DNA from: Kutzneria buriramensis
GTDB taxonomy: Bacteria; Actinomycetota; Actinomycetes; Mycobacteriales; Pseudonocardiaceae
Length of the DNA: 64,000 nt
Direction: 5' to 3'
NCBI RefSeq assembly: GCF_003387475.1
Contig: NZ_QUNO01000013.1
Location: 1-64,000 of the forward strand
In this document: positions 20,255 through 28,972 of the stretch, in pieces
Numbering within the stretch: the stretch's first letter is position 1
Layout of the letters: every line of letters begins with the position of its first letter
Translations under genes and position numbers: made by a program
The notes under the pieces: generated by a model
What the model was told of the DNA's origin: nothing
The model's input: only the letters and a program-made list of their open reading frames with translations
Database searches by the model: none

Positions 20255-20677
20255 ATGACCAAATCGCTCCGGGAGCTGTCGGACCGACTGGAGATCCAGG
20301 ACCTGCTGGTGGACTACAGCCACGCGGTCGACCGCCGGGAGTGGGACGCGCTCGACGTGATCTTCACCCCGGACGCCACCATCGACTTCCGCGCCACCGG
20401 CGGGGCGCACGGCGACCTGCCCGCGATCAAGGCGTTCCTGGCGAAGGCCCTGGCGAACTTCACCGTCTCGCAGCACCTGATCGCCCCCAGCAAGATCGAG
20501 CTGGCCGGGGACACCGCCACCGGGCGGACCATGTGCCACAACCCGATGGTGCTCGAGGGCGGCCGCGTGCTGTTCGTGGGCCTCTGGTACATCGACCGGT
20601 TCGTCCGCACCGAGAACGGCTGGCGCATCGCCGACCGCACACAGGAGCTCGCCTACTTCCACAACGCCCCCGGCTGA
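20255..20677 (+). CDS. SnoaL-like / NTF2-like fold protein
   Basis: A 140-residue cone-shaped alpha+beta protein of the SnoaL-like group (NTF2 superfamily). Helix LRELSDRLEIQDLLVDYSHAVDRREWDALDVIFTPDA is the classic opening of these proteins, and the strands GRTMCHNPMVL, VGLWYIDRFVRTENGWRIADRTQEL complete the fold. Members act as cyclases, dehydratases or ligand binders; Asp/His pairs in the pocket cannot be assigned by eye. GAGAGG lies before the ATG. A strong inverted repeat just upstream suggests control by a dimeric repressor. Both neighbours are gene fragments, so it may be the survivor of a decaying block. Confidence 0.8.
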   Translation: MTKSLRELSDRLEIQDLLVDYSHAVDRREWDALDVIFTPDATIDFRATGGAHGDLPAIKAFLAKALANFTVSQHLIAPSKIELAGDTATGRTMCHNPMVLEGGRVLFVGLWYIDRFVRTENGWRIADRTQELAYFHNAPG

Positions 20678-20701
20678 CGTCTGCCGAACCACATCGCTGA
20701 T

Positions 20702-20878
20702 CCACTCGCCGGTGCCGATGAGGAGGCCGAGAGCATCGGCGGCGTGCAGCTGCTGTCGCTCCCCCACCGCCGGCCCGGGCACACCACCGAGTTCTTCGCC
20801 ATCGGCACGGCCGTCAAGCCCCCGCGTGCCGACCACACCATCGCCGAGCCGCGACTCGTGCTGCCATTGCCGAACTGA
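20702..20878 (+). pseudogene. C-terminal fragment of a YbjQ-like (heavy-metal-binding domain) protein
   Basis: In the frame of the preceding gene, after its stop, the translation runs ADEEAESIGGVQLLSL, then HTTEFFAIGTAVKPP and RADHTIAEPRLVLPLPN before a stop. It looks like the end of YbjQ-family proteins, which finish with a 'GVQL...EF.A.GTAV' strand pair and a 'LVLPL' tail. No start codon or ribosome site exists for it, and the upstream two thirds are absent. It is a remnant; the family call is from pattern memory. Confidence 0.45.
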
Positions 20879-20997
20879 TGCGTCCGTTCGGTGGAAACCG
20901 TGGGAACCTCCTGCACCGGCGCCACCGCCCCGCCACTGTGTGAGGTGACCAGACCTCTCACCGACAAGGGGGACGGGGCCCACCGCCTCGACTGCAT

Positions 20998-23900
20998 ATG
21001 ACCGACATGTCCGGCGAAGGCGTTCGGGTGCTGGTCATCGCCAGTTCCGCGCGCGACGGTTCCGTACTGGCGATCGCGCGGAGCGCTCATGACCTGAGCG
21101 CGGCGCTGACCCAGCGGCTCGGCGTCAACCCTGGAGTGGTGCTGGATCCACCGGATGTCCGCACGATGGCGGCCGTCATCGGCGAGGAGGCGCGGCAGGC
21201 GGTATCGGTGCTGTGGGTCCACTTCGTCGGCTACGCGGTGATCGGCACCGGTGGGCGACTGTGCCTGGCAGCCGCCGACACCGGCGATCCGCTGCCGGAT
21301 TTGACCGAATACCAAGCACTCTCGGTCGGTTCGCTGTCGCAGGCGCTGGCCGCCGGTGGGGCGGCCACGGTGCTCGTGACGCTGGATTGCTTCCTGCCGC
21401 CCGACAGTGCGGCGACAGCGGAGGCCGCGCACGGTCCGTACGTCATCACGTCGGCGGGACCGCTGACTCTCGCCCCGAACGGTGCGCACACGGCGTTCAC
21501 TGGGGCCTTGATCGACCTGTTCCTCCGCGGCGACCCCGCCGCGCCACACCTGCTGACGCCGGACGCGGTGTACGACGCGATGTTCCGAGCGATGCGCGAG
21601 CAGAATCTGCCGCTCCCCCGCCGGCAGGCCGGCGGCAACGTCGTGCTCGCGACGAATCCGGCGGTGCCGTTCGACGCGCCGCCTCCGCCCGAACCCGCGC
21701 CCGATCGCTGCCCGTACCCCGGCCTGCGACCGTTCGGGATCGCCGACGCCGGCCTGTTCTTCGGGCGTCAGGAGATGACCGAACGGCTGCTGGCGCGGCT
21801 CGGCGACACCCCGTTGACGCTGGTCGGACCGGCCGGCTCGGGCAAGACCTCACTCCTGCACGCCGGACTGCTGCCGGCGCTGCCGGAGCCGCATGTCTGC
21901 CTGACGCCGGGCGCGAATCCGCTCCGAGCCCTGGGCGCGGTGGCCGGCCAGCCGATCGTGGTGGTCGACCAACTGGAGGAGTTGTTCACCCGCTGCACCG
22001 ATCCGCACGAGCGCGCGGAATTCGTGCAGAAGATCACCACTGTGCCGGACTGCCGGGTCGTTCTGGCGCTGCGGGCCGACTTCTACGCCCAGGCCGCCGC
22101 CTTCCCGGAACTACGCACGGCGCTGCGGGACAACCAGGTGCTCGTCGAACCCATGACGCAGGACGAGCTCCGCGCCGCCATCGAGGGACCGGCGGAGCTG
22201 GAACCCCGCCTCACCGAGGCGATCCTGGCGGAGGCGGCCGAGCTGCCGGCGTTGGCCCACGCCTTGCGGGCGACCTGGCAGCGGCGCGAGGGCGACCGGC
22301 TGACCGTCGCCGGCTACCGCGCCGCGGGCGGCGTCGAGAACGCCATCGCGACCTCGGCCGAGCAGGCGTACGGGGAGCTGGACGCGGCCGGGCAGGCGGC
22401 GGTGCGGCGCATCCTGCCCCGCCTCGTGCAGGTCGGCGACCAGGGTCCCGACACCGCCCGGCCGGTCGAGCTCGCGGCGCTCCTGGACGATGCCGCCGAG
22501 CCGGTGATCGACCGGTTCACCGAGGCCGGGCTGCTCACCGTGGACGGCGACACGGTCCGCGTCGCGCACGAAGTCCTGCCGCGGCACTGGCCCCGGCTGG
22601 CCGAGTGGGTGGACGCCGACCGGGACTGGCGGCACGCCCGGCGGCGGCTGGCCGCCGACGCCGAGGCCTGGGAACGTGCCGACCGCGACCCTTCCTTGCT
22701 GTACAAGGGAAACCGGCTCAAGGCAACCGCCCACCGGGCGGCGGAGTCCGCCGACGCGGAGCTCGAACCGGGATCCGCCGCTTTGATGGACGCCTCCTGG
22801 CGCCGGGACCGCCGCGACCACGGACGCCGCCGGCTCGTGGTGGCCGCCCTCGCCGTCCTCGCGCTGCTGGCCCCGATCGCGCTGGTCGGCGCCGCCGCGT
22901 TCCACGCCGAGGCGGCGCGAGCGGAGGACAGCGACCTCGCGCGGCACCTGGCGGCCCAGGCCGAGACCCTGCGGTCCAAGCATCCCGGCCTGGCCAAGCA
23001 GCTGAGCCTGCTGTCGTACCGGATCAACCCGGGCGTCGGCCGTGACGCGGTGCTGGCCAGCCAGCGCAGCCCCGGCACGATCGACGACGGCGAGACGGTG
23101 AAGGACATCGTGCCCGACGCCGACGGCCAGGTGCTGGCGCTGCCCACGGGCGACGGGATCACGCTGCGCGGCCACGGCGCGTCAGGACGGATCGGCGGCC
23201 TCCGCAGCGGCCCGACGGCGATCAGCGGCGACGGCACGCTGCTCGCCGCCTTCGACAGCACGGACCCGCAAAAGGGTTCGGGCGTGCTGCGGCTGTGGAC
23301 CATCACCGACCTCGCCCACCCCAGGCCGCGTGTCGCGCTGCCGGTGCCCGCCACCGTGACCTCGCTCGCCGTCACCCCGGACGGCAACACCCTGTTCGCG
23401 GGCCTGAACAGCGGCGACATCCTCGCCCTGGACATCGTCAACCGCGATGCGCCCAAGGTGCTGCCGCCCCTCAAGGTGCACACCGCGGCGGTCGACTCCA
23501 TCGCCGTCTCGCCCAAGCGCGGCCTGATGGCCAGCACGAGCGTCGACGGCGTGCTCCAGCTGTGGGACGTCAGCGATCCCGCCCGCCCGGCGCAGCTCAG
23601 GAAGGGCACCGTCGTGCCCTTCGACAGCGACGCCGGTGGGCATCCGCTGCATCGCGCCGCCTTCGACCGGACCGGGATGTTCCTGGCGATCCCGGGCAAG
23701 CCCGACGCCGACACGCCGGCGACGGGATTCCCGAGCGTGTGGAAGATGGACGATCCCCGGGCGCCGGTGCGAATCCCGTACGCCAGCGAGGTTTCCGACA
23801 TCGCCCCGCACGTCGACAGCTGCCTCGACAAGATGACCTCGGTCGCCTTCAGCCCGCGGTCCGGCCATGTCGTCGCCGTGTGTGACAAGAAGTGGCACAT

Positions 23901-25200
23901 GCTGCGGTACCGGACGAGTCCCGACTTCGGATCGACCGACGCGGAGACGAGCTCCGACCGCATGGACATCCCGGCCGGGGCCGCAGTCTTCAGCCCCAAG
24001 GGCGATCAGGTGTTGCAGGCGACCGACACCGGCGTGACCGTGTCGGACGTCGCCGAACCCGACCAGCCGGGGGCCAAGGGCCTCGTGCCGGAGATCCCCG
24101 GCACCGGCGGCCAGCTCGCCTACAGGGCCGCCGGCAAGAAGCAGCTCATCGCCATGCAGGGCGTCGGGGTGACCACCATCTGGGACGTGACCGACCCGTC
24201 CGCACCGACCAGGACCGCGGCGATCCCGGCTCCCGATCTGTTCACCGCCAACGGAATCGCGCTCAGCTCCGACGGCCGGCTGCTGGCCGCGCCCGAGCTC
24301 TACCCCGACGGCCAGCACTACGGCGTGGCCCTGCGCCGCACCAGCAGCCCGGGCGGCTCGGCGGTGGGCACGATCGACGTGCTGGACAACGGCATCGGCG
24401 CGCTGGCCTTCAGCCCCACCAAGCCGATCCTGGCGGTCTCCGACATCAACGGCCTGGCCGCGGGGAACGTCGCACCGAACTCCGTGCGGCTCTACAACGT
24501 CGCCGATCCCGGGCACCCCAAGCAGATCGCCCAGTTGCCGGTGGAGGCGTGGTCGTTCGCGTTCTCGCCGGACGGGGCGACGTTCACCGTGTCCGTGCTG
24601 GAGAACGATCCCGGCAAGACCGGCGCGGCAACCTGGATGGACCTGCGCGGCTACGACGTGAGCGATCCCGCTCACCCCAGGCAGTTGTGGCAGCAGCGGT
24701 TGCCGTCGGGCGTGCACGCCGACTTCGCGTACAGCCCGGACGGTTCCGTGCTCGCGGTGTTCGACAGCACGGGCACACTGCGACTGTGGCACGTCGACCA
24801 GCACCGGCCGGTCGGCACGCCGACCCAGGTCGGCATCGGCGAGCAGCCCGGCTACGGCCCGCTGGCGTTCAGCCCCGACGGCAAGCAGCTCGCCCTGATC
24901 GCCAGCTTCGCCAACGGCACGGACACGCTGGAGCGCCCCGAGATGTGGGACGTGTCCAATCCGGACAGTCCCACCCGGCAGTTCTACCTGCCGGCCGAGA
25001 GCTTCGGCTTCTACGCGCTGGCCATCAGCCCGGACGGCCGGACGCTGGCGATCTCGCGGGCCAGCGCCGGCGTGGATCTCTGGGACACCGATCCCGCGCA
25101 CCTCGTCACCGAGATCTGCGCCAGCGTGGGCGATCCGATCAGCCGCCAGCAGTGGGACCAGTACCTGCCGGGCCGCGACTACCAACCGCCGTGCGGGTGA
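20998..25200 (+). CDS. nSTAND1 NTPase with inactive caspase-like N terminus and C-terminal WD40 propeller
   Basis: A 1400-residue signalling ATPase. Residues 1-220 look like a caspase-like fold, but the catalytic pair is gone: the usual GHG reads GYA (Tyr79) and the usual D-C-C reads D-C-F (131-132). After a Pro-rich linker comes the nSTAND1 module: CPYPGLRPF at about 237, Walker A GPAGSGKTS at about 278, VVDQLEELF as Walker B, then a winged-helix and superhelical part. A hydrophobic helix (about 614-640) probably crosses the membrane. Residues about 690-1395 carry repeated WD-like units (LQLWDVSDP, TIWDVTDP, LRLWHVDQ, DLWDTDP). STAND proteins sense a ligand through repeats and oligomerise. 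With a dead protease head this one probably signals by scaffolding. It converges, 3 bp apart, on an M48 protease gene. The preceding 120 bp (20879-20997) hold nothing I recognise. Confidence 0.88.
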   Translation: MTDMSGEGVRVLVIASSARDGSVLAIARSAHDLSAALTQRLGVNPGVVLDPPDVRTMAAVIGEEARQAVSVLWVHFVGYAVIGTGGRLCLAAADTGDPLPDLTEYQALSVGSLSQALAAGGAATVLVTLDCFLPPDSAATAEAAHGPYVITSAGPLTLAPNGAHTAFTGALIDLFLRGDPAAPHLLTPDAVYDAMFRAMREQNLPLPRRQAGGNVVLATNPAVPFDAPPPPEPAPDRCPYPGLRPFGIADAGLFFGRQEMTERLLARLGDTPLTLVGPAGSGKTSLLHAGLLPALPEPHVCLTPGANPLRALGAVAGQPIVVVDQLEELFTRCTDPHERAEFVQKITTVPDCRVVLALRADFYAQAAAFPELRTALRDNQVLVEPMTQDELRAAIEGPAELEPRLTEAILAEAAELPALAHALRATWQRREGDRLTVAGYRAAGGVENAIATSAEQAYGELDAAGQAAVRRILPRLVQVGDQGPDTARPVELAALLDDAAEPVIDRFTEAGLLTVDGDTVRVAHEVLPRHWPRLAEWVDADRDWRHARRRLAADAEAWERADRDPSLLYKGNRLKATAHRAAESADAELEPGSAALMDASWRRDRRDHGRRRLVVAALAVLALLAPIALVGAAAFHAEAARAEDSDLARHLAAQAETLRSKHPGLAKQLSLLSYRINPGVGRDAVLASQRSPGTIDDGETVKDIVPDADGQVLALPTGDGITLRGHGASGRIGGLRSGPTAISGDGTLLAAFDSTDPQKGSGVLRLWTITDLAHPRPRVALPVPATVTSLAVTPDGNTLFAGLNSGDILALDIVNRDAPKVLPPLKVHTAAVDSIAVSPKRGLMASTSVDGVLQLWDVSDPARPAQLRKGTVVPFDSDAGGHPLHRAAFDRTGMFLAIPGKPDADTPATGFPSVWKMDDPRAPVRIPYASEVSDIAPHVDSCLDKMTSVAFSPRSGHVVAVCDKKWHMLRYRTSPDFGSTDAETSSDRMDIPAGAAVFSPKGDQVLQATDTGVTVSDVAEPDQPGAKGLVPEIPGTGGQLAYRAAGKKQLIAMQGVGVTTIWDVTDPSAPTRTAAIPAPDLFTANGIALSSDGRLLAAPELYPDGQHYGVALRRTSSPGGSAVGTIDVLDNGIGALAFSPTKPILAVSDINGLAAGNVAPNSVRLYNVADPGHPKQIAQLPVEAWSFAFSPDGATFTVSVLENDPGKTGAATWMDLRGYDVSDPAHPRQLWQQRLPSGVHADFAYSPDGSVLAVFDSTGTLRLWHVDQHRPVGTPTQVGIGEQPGYGPLAFSPDGKQLALIASFANGTDTLERPEMWDVSNPDSPTRQFYLPAESFGFYALAISPDGRTLAISRASAGVDLWDTDPAHLVTEICASVGDPISRQQWDQYLPGRDYQPPCG

Positions 25201-25203
25201 GGA

Positions 25204-28008
25204 TCAGCGGCGGCCCATCAGCTGCTCCAGCCGGGCCAACACCGCGTTGGCCGACTGCTCGGCGCCGTCGAACTCGTCGAGCGCGTGGAGCAGCAAGGAC
25301 TCCGGCCCCTGCTGCTTGATGGCGTCCCGGCAGTCCTTGCTGCCCTGCCCGAGCTGGGTGATGAAGTCGCGCCACTGCGTCTGCGCCTGCGCGTCGGGCA
25401 CCCGGAAGAGGCGGTCGGCGTCCGCCGCGAGCCGGCCGAACTCGACGCAGACGGGCAGCAGCGGCGAGACGTCGGATCCGGCGTTGTTCAGCACCTTCAG
25501 GTAGCGGCCCTCCACGCCGTCGAGACGCACGTTGACGTCCTCGCCTCCGTAGGCGAACCACGCGTAGGCCTGCGCGGCTCGAGTTCGGTCGCTGACAGGT
25601 AGGTCGGCGGCGGTGTGGAACAGCTGAGCCACGTCGATGCTGGAGTCCTGCGACTGCCGGCCGGTCCACTGCACGATGCCGATCGCCGCGACCACGACGG
25701 CAACCGTGCCCAGGGTGCCGACGACTGCGCGGCGGCCCGTCAACGTGCGGCTGGTCGACAGCGCTCGTTCGTCGGTGGACCGGCGCAGTGTCCCGATCGC
25801 CGCCGCGATGACGGCGGCGATGGCGCCGACCACGGACACCGGCGTCAGCACGAAGTCGACGGCGAACGTGGTGCCGGTGGAATGCCAGCCACAGCTGGAT
25901 TCCAACGTGCTCAACGGGCCGATGCAGCCGTCGACCGACATCAGCACGAGCATGCCCGCGAAGCCCACCACCGCGGCGGTTTCCGCCGCGATGAGCGTGG
26001 TCAGCAGCCGATGCCGCGTCGCCCGCACGCCGGCGACCGCCGCGGCCACCACCACGGCAGCGACCACCGCCACCAGCACCCACGTGAGGTAGATCAGCAT
26101 GTACATCTCGTTGGCGCTCGCCGGTACCGGACGCCAGGTGTGCAGGTACGCCTGCACGACCGCGACGGCGATCCACGCCGCCACCCCGGCCAGCACCCCC
26201 GGGAGGAGCACGCGCCGCAGCCGGGGCAGCGAGGTGTCCGACGTCGACGCGCCCCGGACGTCCTGAACCGCCGCGCGCAGCCAGCGCGGCGCGCCGTCGG
26301 CGGGACGGATCGTCCACGCCAGCAGCGGCACGATCCACAACGCGCCCACGGCGGTGAGCACCAGCGCGGGATCGGTGAAGCCCTGCACGATCGGAATGCC
26401 CACCGCGACCGCGGCCAGCAGGTCCTCGTGGGCGGCGACCGGACCGCCGACACCAGCGGCGAGAATGAACTGACTCTGTTCGATGCCGAACGGCCAGCCG
26501 TTCGTGTAGAGGATTCCGTCGCTGCGCCACCACAGGAACCACGACGAGAGCGCCAGCCCGGCCGTGGCCAGGCACGCCACCGTCGCCGGCCGGATCGACG
26601 CCCCGCGCCAGGTCGTCGTCCACAGGTACGCGGCCTGCCCGATCCACCAGAACACCCCGGCGCCGGCGAGCACCACGAGCAGCAGGGCCTCCGGGTGCGG
26701 CGGCAGCCATTCCGTAACGGCGACCTGGTTCAGGGCCAGCTCGCCGGCGGCCATGCCGGCTCCCAGCCACAGCCCGGCTCGCACGCCGGAGGGCACCCGG
26801 CGGGACGTCAGCACGGCGTGCGCCACCGCCCGCCACAGCGCGAACCCGGCCACGCCGACGACCAGGCCGGCGGCGGCCAGCGGCAGCGCCTGGTCCAGCC
26901 AGCCGCTGACCAGGCCGTCACGGGCCAAAGCGGCCTCCACGTCCGACCGCAGCTGCGAGTTGATCAGCGTGGCGGCGACGCCGGTCAGGAACATCGGCAA
27001 CGCGCGGACGCCGAACAGCACCGCCGGGTCGGTCATCGCGTCCTGCCGCAGGTCCCATCGCGGATGCGTCCGCCACAGCTCCGCGAACTGGCCGAGCAAC
27101 CGGCGGAACCGGCCGGTGGGGCGCGGCGACGGGATGTCCCAGGCCCGTTCGGCCGCGCCCCAGCGTGCCGCGGCCAGGTCGGCGTGGATCTCCCTGCTGC
27201 GCAGGACATCCGATCGCGCCAGGTACAGCAGCGCGACCAGGAAGACCACCAGCAGAACCTCGCGCAGCCCGAACGGCTCGTCGCTGCTCCACCACGAGGA
27301 GGAGAAGCCCTGCACGAGCGCGGTCACCGCCCAGACCGCGTAGGGAATCAGAACCGCGCCGAGAAAAGCCCGCCACAGCGCGACAGTCGCATAGGTGAGG
27401 GTGACGTCGCCGTGGCGGATGTGGGCCAGTTCGTGCAGCAGCACCGCCCGGAACCGGTCGGGGTCCGTGGTCGCGCGCACCAACAGTCCACTGTGGATGC
27501 ACACCGTCGGCCGGCGGCTGCTGCCGAACACCACTGCCCCGCCGGCGATCGACGTGCGATCGACCACGACCCGCGGCACGTCCGAGAGGCCGGCGGTGAG
27601 CGCCGCTTCCTCGATCAGCCGCCGCGCGACGTCGTGATCGAGCGCCTTCAGCCGGCGCCGACGCACCTTCCAGCGCGGCGTGAGCAGGAACAGCACGCCG
27701 GCCACGACCAGCACCAGCAACGGCCAGGCCACGACCAGCCACCAGGGCGGCCCCGGCTGGTAGTGCGCCATGCACTCGTCGTAGGCCTGCTTCTGTTGCA
27801 CGATAACGAGTTCGATCTGAAGTATGCCCGAATCCGGGTCCGCCCCGGCGGCCAGCTCGCAGCCGACGCCCGCCGCCCCGCTGAGGCCGGCGACGACGTC
27901 CCGCATCATCGATCCGCTGGCCACCAACAGCAGCACCGCCAGCAGCGCGAACCGCACCGTGGTGCCCGCGCCCAGCACCCGCTCGTCGAACCGGGACGAG
28001 GCGGCCAT
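25204..28008 (-). CDS. Large M48-family membrane metalloprotease
   Basis: A 934-residue integral membrane protease. Two helices (about 19-37 and 90-109) flank an extracytoplasmic loop, then the cytoplasmic M48 domain holds LLHELAHIRHGD (zinc ligands His192 and His196, catalytic Glu193) and SREIHADLAAARWG, giving the third zinc ligand. Many more membrane segments follow (at least eight), ending in a roughly 150-residue soluble tail. This is much longer than HtpX (about 290 residues). The ATG at 28008 overlaps the stop of the upstream small gene as ATGA, so the two are translationally coupled. An in-frame extension to 28281 is shadow of that gene. Targets are unknown. A role in membrane-protein quality control is the family norm. 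Confidence 0.85.
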   Translation of the reverse strand: MAASSRFDERVLGAGTTVRFALLAVLLLVASGSMMRDVVAGLSGAAGVGCELAAGADPDSGILQIELVIVQQKQAYDECMAHYQPGPPWWLVVAWPLLVLVVAGVLFLLTPRWKVRRRRLKALDHDVARRLIEEAALTAGLSDVPRVVVDRTSIAGGAVVFGSSRRPTVCIHSGLLVRATTDPDRFRAVLLHELAHIRHGDVTLTYATVALWRAFLGAVLIPYAVWAVTALVQGFSSSWWSSDEPFGLREVLLVVFLVALLYLARSDVLRSREIHADLAAARWGAAERAWDIPSPRPTGRFRRLLGQFAELWRTHPRWDLRQDAMTDPAVLFGVRALPMFLTGVAATLINSQLRSDVEAALARDGLVSGWLDQALPLAAAGLVVGVAGFALWRAVAHAVLTSRRVPSGVRAGLWLGAGMAAGELALNQVAVTEWLPPHPEALLLVVLAGAGVFWWIGQAAYLWTTTWRGASIRPATVACLATAGLALSSWFLWWRSDGILYTNGWPFGIEQSQFILAAGVGGPVAAHEDLLAAVAVGIPIVQGFTDPALVLTAVGALWIVPLLAWTIRPADGAPRWLRAAVQDVRGASTSDTSLPRLRRVLLPGVLAGVAAWIAVAVVQAYLHTWRPVPASANEMYMLIYLTWVLVAVVAAVVVAAAVAGVRATRHRLLTTLIAAETAAVVGFAGMLVLMSVDGCIGPLSTLESSCGWHSTGTTFAVDFVLTPVSVVGAIAAVIAAAIGTLRRSTDERALSTSRTLTGRRAVVGTLGTVAVVVAAIGIVQWTGRQSQDSSIDVAQLFHTAADLPVSDRTRAAQAYAWFAYGGEDVNVRLDGVEGRYLKVLNNAGSDVSPLLPVCVEFGRLAADADRLFRVPDAQAQTQWRDFITQLGQGSKDCRDAIKQQGPESLLLHALDEFDGAEQSANAVLARLEQLMGRR

Positions 28009-28499
28009 CAGCCCGCCGCGCCGTCCGAACCGGTGCGCTTCAGCCGTTTCGCCACCGCGTCGGCGATCTCCACCGCCCGCGCCGGCGCCAGGCCCTGCTC
28101 CAGCGCCGCGTCCAGCACCTGCTGGCGCAGCTCCGCGACCCGATCGTCGGTCGGCGGCGGCAGCACCGCCTCCTTCTCCCTCTTGCGGAAGGCCTTGCGC
28201 AGCAACGTCTTCGTCCCGCTCACCGCGCCGTCCACCGCCGTGCCGGCCGCCTTCTTCGCCGCCGCGTCCAGGATCAGCCACACCACCGGCGTCACCATCG
28301 CCGCCGCGTCGCCCCAGCCGAACCCGAGCGGATCACGCTTGCCGCCCTGCCCGAGACGCCGCACCACCGTGTCGTCGTCGAACTCCGCCAGGCCCTCCAC
28401 GACGACCAGTTCCTCCGGCGCGACCGCGGCCACGACGTCACGGACCACGTCCCGGACCCGGTCCCCGTCCGGCGCGTATCCGGTCCCCGTGTCATCCAT
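28008..28499 (-). CDS. Small partner protein of the M48 protease, unknown function
   Basis: A 163-residue protein with no family I can name. It begins with VRDVVRDVVAAVAPEEL and EGLAEFDDDTVVRRLGQ, has a hydrophobic stretch (MVTPVVWLILDAAAKKAAG, about 68-86), then a Lys/Arg-rich segment and an amphipathic C-terminal helix pair. It is translated just before, and coupled to, the M48 protease, so it is likely an accessory, adaptor or regulator of that enzyme. The hydrophobic stretch could anchor it to the membrane. The ATG is followed by acidic MDDTG and preceded by a GA-rich leader. Confidence 0.65.
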   Translation of the reverse strand: MDDTGTGYAPDGDRVRDVVRDVVAAVAPEELVVVEGLAEFDDDTVVRRLGQGGKRDPLGFGWGDAAAMVTPVVWLILDAAAKKAAGTAVDGAVSGTKTLLRKAFRKREKEAVLPPPTDDRVAELRQQVLDAALEQGLAPARAVEIADAVAKRLKRTGSDGAAG

Positions 28500-28627
28500 C
28501 GCGTCCCCTCACGCCGTCGACCTCGATCATCGGCAGTGTGTCGGGACGGGTCGCCCGCGCTCACGCAAATGGCGTGACACCACCGGGATGGAGCAGCATC
28601 AGTCCCGGCTACGAGGGATTCACGGAT

Positions 28628-28972
28628 TCAGTGCACGTGGCTGCGCCAGTCCTCCGGCACGCGGTCGGCCGGGCCCGGCACCGTGGCGTCCACGGGACGG
28701 TGCTGCGGGTCGGCCAGCCGCGGACCGTCGTAGAACTCCTCGGTCTGGTAGTTCCAGAACCACCCCTCGCCCGGCTCGAAGCTCTGGATGAACGGGTGGC
28801 CGCTCGCCGCGGCGTGCGCGCTGGCGTGCTGGGCCGGGGACGAATCGCAGCACCCGATGTGGCCGCACTCGGCGCACCGCCGCAGGTGCACCCACCAACC
28901 GCCGGCCGCGTCGCACTCTACGCAGCCGGTGCCGCTCGGCGCGGCCGTCGGGTCGATTCCCGGCACGGTCAT
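28628..28972 (-). CDS. UBP-type zinc finger protein
   Basis: A 114-residue protein with a bacterial UBP-type zinc finger: CVECDAAGGWWVHLRRCAECGHIGCCDSS followed by QHASAHAAASGHPFIQS supplies the Cys/His ligands in the expected order. In eukaryotes this fold binds the ubiquitin tail; in actinobacteria, which lack ubiquitin except Pup, its ligand is unknown. The ATG overlaps the stop of the histidine kinase (ATGA), making it the third gene of a coupled operon with the receiver-flavoprotein. It is probably a binding module for one of these partners. Confidence 0.88.
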   Translation of the reverse strand: MTVPGIDPTAAPSGTGCVECDAAGGWWVHLRRCAECGHIGCCDSSPAQHASAHAAASGHPFIQSFEPGEGWFWNYQTEEFYDGPRLADPQHRPVDATVPGPADRVPEDWRSHVH

